A stretch of DNA of 18,579 nucleotides from an uncultured Synergistales bacterium. Its GTDB lineage: Bacteria > Synergistota > Synergistia > Synergistales > Aminobacteriaceae. Every line of letters begins with the position of its first letter. Position 1 is the first letter of the stretch. The stretch spans positions 1 to 18,579 of the forward strand of contig CALFXN010000458.1 in the NCBI GenBank assembly GCA_937957815.1, written 5' to 3'. The notes under the pieces were generated by a model that saw only the letters and a list, made by a program, of their open reading frames with translations, searched no databases and was not told where the DNA came from. The position numbers and the translations under genes were made by a program. Of the stretch, positions 7,365 to 13,514 are shown piece after piece.

Positions 7365-10016
7365 ATGCCGGCAAGAAATCGAGATATGGAAAAGACATAT
7401 GATCCAAAACCGATCGAAGACGCCTGGTATCAGAAATGGCTTTCAAGCGGATTGTTTCACGCTGATGCCGATTCGGCGAAACCTTCCTTTTCCATCGTCA
7501 TACCGCCTCCGAATGTAACCGGTTCTCTCCACATGGGGCATGCGTTCAACAACACATTCCAGGACATCATGTGCCGTTTCAAGAGGATGCAGGGATACAA
7601 CGTTCTCTGGCTTCCCGGAACGGACCATGCCGGGATCGCCACGCAGAATGTCGTCGAGCGGCAACTCGCGAAGGAAGGGACCTCGCGCCACGAAATGGGG
7701 CGGGAGGCTTTCGTCGAGAGGGTCTGGAAATGGAAGCAGCAGTATGGAGAGACGATCTCCTCGCAGCAGAAGAAGCTCGGGAATTCCTGCGACTGGGACA
7801 GAGAGCGCTTCACGCTCGACGACGGACTGTCCCGCGCCGTCAGAACCGTTTTCGTCCGCCTGTACAAAAAGGGACTTATCTACAAGGGCAAGTACATCAT
7901 CAACTGGTGTTCGCGCTGCCACACGGCACTTTCTGACATTGAAGTCGAGCACGAGAACGAGAATGGAAGATTCTACCACGTACGATATCCGTTCGTCGGA
8001 GAAGAAGGAAGTGTCGTCATTGCGACGACGCGTCCCGAGACGATCTACGGTGATGTCGCCATTGCGGTGCATCCACGTGACGAGAAGAACCGGCATCTTG
8101 TCGGAAAACAAGTTCGCGTCCCGCTTGGAGGTCGCGTCATACCGATCATAGAAGACAATATGGTCGATCCGGAATTCGGAACCGGATGCGTCAAAATAAC
8201 CCCCGCGCATGATCCGAACGATTTCCTCGTCGGACAGCGGCACGGTCTCCCGCAGATCCAGGTCATCGACGGAGAGGGAATCATGAACGCGAATGCCCCG
8301 GAGCTGGAAAACATGCCCGTCGCGGAAGCCAGGAAGAAGGCGGCTCAGCTTCTCGGGCAGAGCGGCTCGCTGGTTCGCGAGGAGGAGATCGAGCATTCCG
8401 TCGGGCACTGTTACCGATGCCGGACAGTAGTCGAACCGTACCTTTCGGAGCAATGGTTCGTCCGGACGAAACCGCTCGCCGAAGCCGGCATCGATGCCGT
8501 CAGACGGGGAGAGATCCGGTTCGTTCCGGAGCAATGGGAAAAAACGTACTATCAATGGATGGAGAATATCCGTGACTGGTGCATCTCCCGCCAATTGTGG
8601 TGGGGACACAGGATTCCGGCATGGACATGCGGGGAGTGCGGCCATATCACGGTTTCGGAAATGGATCCCACCTGTTGCGAGAAGTGCGGCGGCACAAATA
8701 TCCATCAGGACGAAGACGTTCTCGATACCTGGTTCAGCAGCGCACTGTGGCCGTTCTCGACGCTCGGATGGCCCGACACGACGAAAGAGCTTTCCGCGTT
8801 TTATCCGACATCGCTCATGGTTACCGGATTCGACATCATCTTCTTCTGGGTCGCCCGCATGATCATGATGGGCCTCGAATTCATGGGGAGGGAACCCTTC
8901 CGCGACGTCTACATACACGCTCTCATCAGAGACGAGGTCGGACAGAAGATGAGCAAGTCGAAGGGGAACGTCATCGATCCTCTCGACATGATCGACCGCT
9001 ACGGCGCTGACGCTCTCCGTCTCACACTTGCCTCGCTCACGGTGCAGGGACGGGATATCCTCCTCTCGCCCGCAAAGATCGAGACATACCGGCTCTTCAT
9101 GAACAAGCTCTGGAACGCAAGCCGTTTCGCGCTCGCGAACCTCGACGATACGGAACGCTCCTGGAAAGAGCACATCGCCTCGCTTCGTATGCACGACTGC
9201 TGGATTCTGAAGAGAACCTCGGAAGTCGCCATCGAAACGGAGAAACTGCTTGGCGGATATTTCATCGGCGAATCCGCGAGGAGTTTGTATGACTTTGTCT
9301 GGGGAGAAGTCTGCGACTGGTATCTCGAACTCGCAAAACCGGCGCTCAGGGGCGAGGAAGGAGGAGCTCGCCGACAGGCATCAATGGCGGTCGTCGAATA
9401 CGTTTTCCGTCACGTCCTCCTTTCGCTGCATCCGTTCATTCCCTTCGTGACGGAGGAACTCTGGCGCAATTTCGGCTTTACGACGTCGCTCATTGAAGAA
9501 AACGTGTGGTCGATCGACCCGGTCGACACGCCGGAACAAAACGACGTCAAAGAGTCTATGACTGTTTTCCAGGAAATCGTCCGCGTCCTCCGGAATTTGC
9601 GTGCGGAAGCCCGAATCGCTCCGCAGCAGAAGGTCCACAGAGTCTTTCTGCAAACGTCTCAGCAGGAGATAGCCTCTCTCGTCACGGCCAACAGGGATCT
9701 CGTCGAACTGCTCGTCAAGGCCGAAGAGGTTTCCCTTTCGAGTGCGAAACCGACGGGATGCCTTGCATCTTCCTTCGCGGGAGGACAGGCGTTTCTCTAC
9801 GTCGGCGATCTTCTCGACATTCCGAACGAGATTTCCCGGCTTCGCACGGAACTCGAGTCCGTGGAGAAAGACATCGCGACGTCGACATCGAAGTTGAATA
9901 ACGAAAAGTTCGTCAGTAGGGCGCCCCGTGAAGTCGTCGACCAGGAGCGGACCAGACTTTCGGAGTCCGAGGCGAAACGCCGACGCATTCGCGAGAATAT
10001 CGAAAGCCTCGAATGA
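7365..10016 (+). CDS. valS: Valyl-tRNA synthetase
   Basis: An 883-residue class I aminoacyl-tRNA synthetase that charges tRNA-Val. The ATP-binding HIGH motif appears as HMGH at 56-59 within the valine-specific context PPPNVTGSLHMGH, and KMSKS is at 528-532. Between them lies the CP1 editing domain, with the usual TTRPET (near 8025) and GTGCVKITPAHDPNDF (near 8178) segments that clear threonyl-tRNA. Four cysteines (C422, C425, C438, C441) form a probable zinc knuckle inside the catalytic domain. A tRNA-binding helical domain and a C-terminal coiled coil (about 810-883, rich in E, R and K) complete the protein. The ATG at 7365 is preferred because GGAGG (7351-7355) sits 9 bases upstream; a TTG at 7359 is too close. 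I see no T-box leader in the 29-base gap after engB, so it is presumably made from the cluster transcript. Confidence 0.97.
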   Translation: MPARNRDMEKTYDPKPIEDAWYQKWLSSGLFHADADSAKPSFSIVIPPPNVTGSLHMGHAFNNTFQDIMCRFKRMQGYNVLWLPGTDHAGIATQNVVERQLAKEGTSRHEMGREAFVERVWKWKQQYGETISSQQKKLGNSCDWDRERFTLDDGLSRAVRTVFVRLYKKGLIYKGKYIINWCSRCHTALSDIEVEHENENGRFYHVRYPFVGEEGSVVIATTRPETIYGDVAIAVHPRDEKNRHLVGKQVRVPLGGRVIPIIEDNMVDPEFGTGCVKITPAHDPNDFLVGQRHGLPQIQVIDGEGIMNANAPELENMPVAEARKKAAQLLGQSGSLVREEEIEHSVGHCYRCRTVVEPYLSEQWFVRTKPLAEAGIDAVRRGEIRFVPEQWEKTYYQWMENIRDWCISRQLWWGHRIPAWTCGECGHITVSEMDPTCCEKCGGTNIHQDEDVLDTWFSSALWPFSTLGWPDTTKELSAFYPTSLMVTGFDIIFFWVARMIMMGLEFMGREPFRDVYIHALIRDEVGQKMSKSKGNVIDPLDMIDRYGADALRLTLASLTVQGRDILLSPAKIETYRLFMNKLWNASRFALANLDDTERSWKEHIASLRMHDCWILKRTSEVAIETEKLLGGYFIGESARSLYDFVWGEVCDWYLELAKPALRGEEGGARRQASMAVVEYVFRHVLLSLHPFIPFVTEELWRNFGFTTSLIEENVWSIDPVDTPEQNDVKESMTVFQEIVRVLRNLRAEARIAPQQKVHRVFLQTSQQEIASLVTANRDLVELLVKAEEVSLSSAKPTGCLASSFAGGQAFLYVGDLLDIPNEISRLRTELESVEKDIATSTSKLNNEKFVSRAPREVVDQERTRLSESEAKRRRIRENIESLE

Positions 10017-10026
10017 CGCACGGATC

Positions 10027-11349
10027 ATGAAAACATATATTGAACTTGAAGAAAAAATGACTCGTCTCTCGAGCCCGGGCATTCGCCCGGGACTCGAGAG
10101 AATCCGCAGGTTGCTGGACCTTCTCGGAAACCCCGAGGAGGCGTTCCCCGCGGTCCATATCGTCGGCACTAACGGAAAAGGCTCCGTTTCCGAATTTATC
10201 TCCGCCATATTCCGTGAATCGGGGTATAGCGTTGCGATGTACACCAGTCCTCATCTCGAAAATCCTTCCGAACGACTCCTCATTGACGGTACCCCCGTCG
10301 GACTGTCAGCTTGGGAAAATGCCGTCACTCGCATCGAAACGGCGCTTATGCGCGACGCGATCCTGAAAAGCGATCCTCCGTCCTTTTTTGAGATCGTCAC
10401 GACCGCCGCCTTTTTGCTCACAGCCGAGCGGAACGTTGATATCGCCGTCATGGAAGCCGGACTTGGAGGAAGGCTTGACGCCACGAACTGCTTGAAGAAC
10501 GTGCTTGTCACCGTCGTGACGTCGATTTCCATGGATCATATGGAATACCTCGGTGATACCCTCGAAAAGATCTCGGACGAGAAATTCTCGGTCATGCGCC
10601 CGGGCGCTCCCTGCATATTCTCGGGCGATCCGGACTCGCTGGTTTCTCGTTTTCGCTCATTCGCCTCCGGAAACGGAACCCCCGGATATCTCCTGAGCGA
10701 TCTCGTTTCCATTTCCTCTCCGGCAATCTCACTCGACGAAACGTCTTTCGTTCTGAAATCGAAACGAACATCTTTCGAAGCGAGAATCATCACTCCTCTT
10801 CTCGGAACATATCAGATTCAGAACGGGGCGTTGTCCGCCGCTGCGTGTATCGAACTTTCCCCGCGTTTTCCCCGGCTCTCCACTTCGACGATCCTTTCGG
10901 GATTCCGCAAGGCCCGATGGCCGGGACGCCTCGAAAGATTCGGAACGAGCCCCGTCGTTCTGCTCGATGGCGCGCATAATACCGGCGGAATGAAGCGCCT
11001 TGTCGAATCGATCCGGACTCTCCTGCCGGGAGAAAACATTACCGTCCTCTTCGCCGCCATGAGAGACAAGGACTATCGTGAAAATCTCCGTCTCCTGAGC
11101 GATATCACCCAGAATCTCGTATGTACGACCGTTCCGGGAATGGAGCGCGCCGCTCCTGCAGAAATGCTTCTGTCCACAGCGCGTTCGTTCCACTGGAACG
11201 TTCCCCCTTCGGCATGGGACGATCCCGTTGCCGCTTTCCATGAGCTCCTGAAAGGATCGGAATACATTCTCTGCTGCGGCAGCCTGTACTTCATCGGCTT
11301 TATCCGTCCCCATATCCGTCGCTGGTCCGAAGGTGTCTTCGGCGAATGA
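10027..11349 (+). CDS. folC: Folylpolyglutamate synthase / dihydrofolate synthase
   Basis: A 440-residue Mur-ligase-family enzyme that adds glutamate to folates (and, in many bacteria, to dihydropteroate). The P-loop GTNGKGS is at 47-53, the metal/ATP segment EAGLGGRLDATN at 143-154, a lysine in SDEKFSV fits the carbamylated-lysine position, and the second-domain motif DGAHN is at 314-318. GIRPGLERI at 18-26 matches the common N-terminus. The start ATG 10027 is 10 bases after the valS stop. It has no clear Shine-Dalgarno, so reinitiation after valS is likely; ATG 10057 is an alternative that would remove 10 residues. A strong hairpin (10065-10101) lies in codons 13-25. The frame continues open upstream into valS, but that part is overlap only. 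Whether the enzyme is mono- or bifunctional cannot be decided here. Confidence 0.95.
   Translation: MKTYIELEEKMTRLSSPGIRPGLERIRRLLDLLGNPEEAFPAVHIVGTNGKGSVSEFISAIFRESGYSVAMYTSPHLENPSERLLIDGTPVGLSAWENAVTRIETALMRDAILKSDPPSFFEIVTTAAFLLTAERNVDIAVMEAGLGGRLDATNCLKNVLVTVVTSISMDHMEYLGDTLEKISDEKFSVMRPGAPCIFSGDPDSLVSRFRSFASGNGTPGYLLSDLVSISSPAISLDETSFVLKSKRTSFEARIITPLLGTYQIQNGALSAAACIELSPRFPRLSTSTILSGFRKARWPGRLERFGTSPVVLLDGAHNTGGMKRLVESIRTLLPGENITVLFAAMRDKDYRENLRLLSDITQNLVCTTVPGMERAAPAEMLLSTARSFHWNVPPSAWDDPVAAFHELLKGSEYILCCGSLYFIGFIRPHIRRWSEGVFGE
10065..10101 (+). repeat. Near-perfect inverted repeat in the 5' coding region of folC
   Basis: Bases 10065-10080 pair with 10085-10101: 16 base pairs, only a single bulged A (10092), and a 4-base loop ATTC (10081-10084). 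The core of each arm contains CCCGGG and CTCGAG-type palindromic units, so the RNA stem would be very stable. No T-run follows, so it is not a standard terminator. It encodes the conserved SPGIRPGLER region of FolC. Confidence 0.85.
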
Positions 11350-12107
11350 TCGTACGAAAATGCATGAACGGCGATCAGCCGTTTTTCTCCCTTGAGAAAA
11401 ACTCCCCCATCCGGTTCTCCTTTTTTATCCGCGGGGAAGCGATGAGACGAAACACCGGAAGCGTCGGAGGGATGCGGAAGGCCGTATCGGATCTTTTCAA
11501 GGAAGACAGGCCTATGATCGCACCCAATCAGGTTCATGGAACGACGATTCTCCGCGAACATCAGGCGTTTTTTTTCCCGTCGCGTCCCGAAGGCGATGGG
11601 GTCTTCCTTTGCGACGAAAATGCGGAAGGATCACTTCGCTTTGCGGACTGCGTTCCGGTCGTTCTCTGGTCCGTACACCCCTCGCCGTGGATTCTTCTTC
11701 TCCATTCCGGGTTTGTCGGAACAACGCACAATATCGTCGGCGAAGGTATACGTCATGTTTCGCTCAGACACGGACCTGCGTCCGTCAGCGAAGCAAGAGC
11801 CTGGATCGGACCAAGGATCGGTCCGTGCTGCTATTCCAGAAATACGGACGATATCCGGACCCGACATGCGATGACGAGGCTGCCGCCCGAAACATTTACG
11901 CAAGGAACCTCTTCCGTCACCTTCGACCTCGGTAACGCCGTCCGTTTCCAGCTCATCGAAGGCGGAGTGCAGGAGAGGAATATTCTCATACATGAATGCT
12001 GTACATGTTGTGAGAAAGAAGAGTATTATTCCTACAGAGCCGGAGACACAAAGGAACGCATGTTTCTTTTGGCCCGGATTGAATCATCCACCACAGAATT
12101 CTCATAA
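11346..12107 (+). CDS. pgeF: PgeF/YfiH-type purine nucleoside phosphorylase-like (laccase-domain) protein
   Basis: A 253-residue member of the YfiH/YlmD/PgeF family (DUF152, formerly 'multicopper polyphenol oxidase'). Characterised members are peptidoglycan-editing amidases or purine nucleoside phosphorylase-like enzymes with a His/Cys/His zinc site. The site is visible: QVHG (H64), DC (C102) and LLHSG (H120), then the IGPRIGPCCY loop at 154-163 and the C-terminal YYSYR at 227-231. The family usually has HAGWRG where this protein has HSGFVG, so the conserved tryptophan and arginine are replaced. It also carries an unusual CCTCC at 218-222. The ATG overlaps the folC stop (ATGA), so translation is coupled. 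It ends the cluster; no hairpin terminator was found in the 52 bases before the next gene. Family call firm, biochemical role open. Confidence 0.88.
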   Translation: MIVRKCMNGDQPFFSLEKNSPIRFSFFIRGEAMRRNTGSVGGMRKAVSDLFKEDRPMIAPNQVHGTTILREHQAFFFPSRPEGDGVFLCDENAEGSLRFADCVPVVLWSVHPSPWILLLHSGFVGTTHNIVGEGIRHVSLRHGPASVSEARAWIGPRIGPCCYSRNTDDIRTRHAMTRLPPETFTQGTSSVTFDLGNAVRFQLIEGGVQERNILIHECCTCCEKEEYYSYRAGDTKERMFLLARIESSTTEFS

Positions 12108-12159
12108 AACGTGATAATGGTTTGTGGAATCAAATATCGCTCCGGGAGAGTGATCCCGT

Positions 12160-13131
12160 ATGGAAATTCAAAGAGTCGGCGTCATTGGAGTCGGGCATCT
12201 CGGACAGCATCATGCACGGGTCTATACTGAAATCCTTGGTGCGCAACTCGTCGGTGTCGTTGATCAGGATGAAACACGGGCAAACGCTGTCGGAGAAACG
12301 CTGGGAGTCATGGCGTATACGGATGTCGACGACTTTATCCGAAGAGCCAATCCCGATGCGGTGAGCGTTGTCGTTCCAACCAGTCTCCACTACGATATCG
12401 CGAAAAAAGTCCTTGAGAACGGAATTCACGTCCTGATCGAGAAACCCGTGACCACGTCTGTGAGCGAGGCGGAAGATCTTCTGAAAATGGCTGCGGACTC
12501 GGGGCTGGTGCTTCAGGTGGGACATATCGAACGCTTCAACAGCGCTGTCCACTACATCTCGAAGATCGTCAGGGAACCGCTCTTTCTTCAGTCGAGGAGG
12601 CTCGGTCCCTTTTCCTCGAGAATCAGCGACGTCGGAGTCGTTCTCGATCTGATGATCCATGATATCGATATCATTCTTTCGCTCGTTCACTCGGACATAA
12701 CGTCGATCTCCGCGACCGGCCGATGCGTACGCTCCAACCATGAGGATATCGCATCCGCCCAAATCTCGTTCGCCAACGGAGTGATGGCTCACGTCCTCGT
12801 AAGCAGGGTTTCCGAGAGAAGGCTCCGCCAGCTTGAGATCATGGAGCCCGAACGGTACGTATCGGTCAATTACGAAACACAGGATGTCGCTATCAATCGA
12901 TGTGTCCGGCAAAACAACAGTCTCGTCGAGGTCATCGAACATCCCGTATTTCCCAAAAGCGAGCCCCTGAAGCTCGAACTCCAGCACTTCGTTTCGTGTG
13001 CCCGTGAAGGCAAACAGCCTCTTGTCGGAATAACCGACGGGAAAAGAGCGCTCGAAGTGGCTATTGCTGTTCTGAAACAGATTCACGTCGCCGGAGAAGC
13101 GGATAGCGTAATAAATAGATGCCTCGCATAA
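12160..13131 (+). CDS. Gfo/Idh/MocA-family NAD(P)-dependent oxidoreductase
   Basis: A 323-residue sugar or nucleotide-sugar dehydrogenase. The N-terminal Rossmann fold shows VGVIGVGHLGQHHA (glycines 7, 10, 12, 15) and D35 at the end of strand 2, which favours NAD(H). The family EKP motif is at 94-96, and the second domain has GHIERFN at 121-127 and the probable catalytic region LMIHDID at 164-170 (H167, D170). This pattern resembles proteins annotated as UDP-N-acetylglucosamine 3-dehydrogenase-like (GnnA), so cell-envelope sugar metabolism is possible, but no lipid A or capsule gene is adjacent and the substrate is unknown. The ATG lies 9 bases after GGGAGAG (12144-12150), part of which is in a small hairpin. 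A mediocre promoter (TTGAAT 12079-12084, 18 bases, CATAAA 12103-12108) could drive it; otherwise it belongs to the upstream transcript. A terminator closes it. Confidence 0.85.
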   Translation: MEIQRVGVIGVGHLGQHHARVYTEILGAQLVGVVDQDETRANAVGETLGVMAYTDVDDFIRRANPDAVSVVVPTSLHYDIAKKVLENGIHVLIEKPVTTSVSEAEDLLKMAADSGLVLQVGHIERFNSAVHYISKIVREPLFLQSRRLGPFSSRISDVGVVLDLMIHDIDIILSLVHSDITSISATGRCVRSNHEDIASAQISFANGVMAHVLVSRVSERRLRQLEIMEPERYVSVNYETQDVAINRCVRQNNSLVEVIEHPVFPKSEPLKLELQHFVSCAREGKQPLVGITDGKRALEVAIAVLKQIHVAGEADSVINRCLA

Positions 13132-13160
13132 GCCCCGACGACTGATGGGGCTTTTATGCG
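13125..13160 (+). terminator. Intrinsic terminator after the oxidoreductase gene
   Basis: CGCATAAGCCCC (13125-13136) pairs with GGGGC-(TT)-TTATGCG (13147-13160): 12 base pairs with a 2-base bulge and a 10-base loop. The inner stem AAGCCCC/GGGGCTT is followed by TTA. The stop codon TAA (13129-13131) lies within the 5' arm. The T-run is short, but AT-rich sequence follows. Confidence 0.7.
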
Positions 13161-13228
13161 AACGATTTATTATCATATTTATCTATAAAAATAGGCATCC
13201 TCTCAAAGTTTTATGTGACAGACGGCGA

Positions 13229-13257
13229 TTGCACAAGTCAAGTTATATATGTAGAAT
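13229..13257 (+). promoter_or_regulatory. Probable promoter of the mutase operon
   Basis: TTGCAC (13229-13234), a 17-base spacer, then TAGAAT (13252-13257) form a plausible sigma70-type promoter. It sits in the only AT-rich gap near the operon (13161-13290 is clearly richer in A and T than the genes). Transcription would start near 13264, about 36 bases before the first gene. An imperfect palindrome (13254-13271) overlaps the -10 box and the start point. Apart from these and the terminator, I see nothing else in the 168-base gap. Confidence 0.55.
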
Positions 13258-13299
13258 CGATTTATCAATTCTCGCCTTTTAGGGAAGGGAAGAGGACGT

Positions 13300-13512
13300 A
13301 TGCCCGCGATTAACGTACAGGCGCTTTTCGCTCTCGGAATGTTTCTGGCGGCTCTCTGCGTCGCTCGCATTGTAGTTCGTGTCCAGTCCGGAGAATGGCC
13401 CGGAGGCGCTTTGTGGGTCTTGTATCTTCGTATTCTGCTCGGATTCCTTTTCGGCGGTTCGATCGTTCTCGGGTTTTCTTCCATTGCCGGAATCGTCTTC
13501 ACCCGCCCCTGA
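13300..13512 (+). CDS. Small membrane protein of unknown function
   Basis: A 70-residue protein that I do not recognise. It has two hydrophobic segments, about 8-27 and 40-66, separated by a short polar, glycine-containing loop (VQSGEWPGGA), which predicts a two-pass inner-membrane hairpin. A basic residue, R23, lies near the end of the first segment and R44 inside the second. The ATG has GAGGAC at 13292-13297 just upstream. The next gene starts 2 bases after its stop, so the two are co-translated. It is the first gene after the operon promoter. No catalytic motif is visible. It may assist export or anchoring of the secreted protein encoded next, but that is only inference from position. Confidence 0.75.
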   Translation: MPAINVQALFALGMFLAALCVARIVVRVQSGEWPGGALWVLYLRILLGFLFGGSIVLGFSSIAGIVFTRP

Positions 13513-13514
13513 CT

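Noticed and set aside
11811..11826. Inverted and direct repeat in pgeF (GGATCGGACC / GGATCGGTCC)
   Set aside because: It arises from the repeated peptide IGPRIGP, which is part of the conserved loop; stem only 6 base pairs.
13161..13228. Possible riboswitch (B12) before the mutase operon
   Set aside because: The sequence between terminator and promoter is AT-rich without a B12-box-like motif, and it lies upstream of the predicted transcription start; the transcribed leader is only about 36 bases.
13395..13514. Forty extra N-terminal residues for the secreted protein, overlapping the small membrane-protein gene
   Set aside because: The upstream part overlaps another gene, is arginine-rich, and would bury the signal peptide; ATG 13515 starts exactly at a normal signal sequence.
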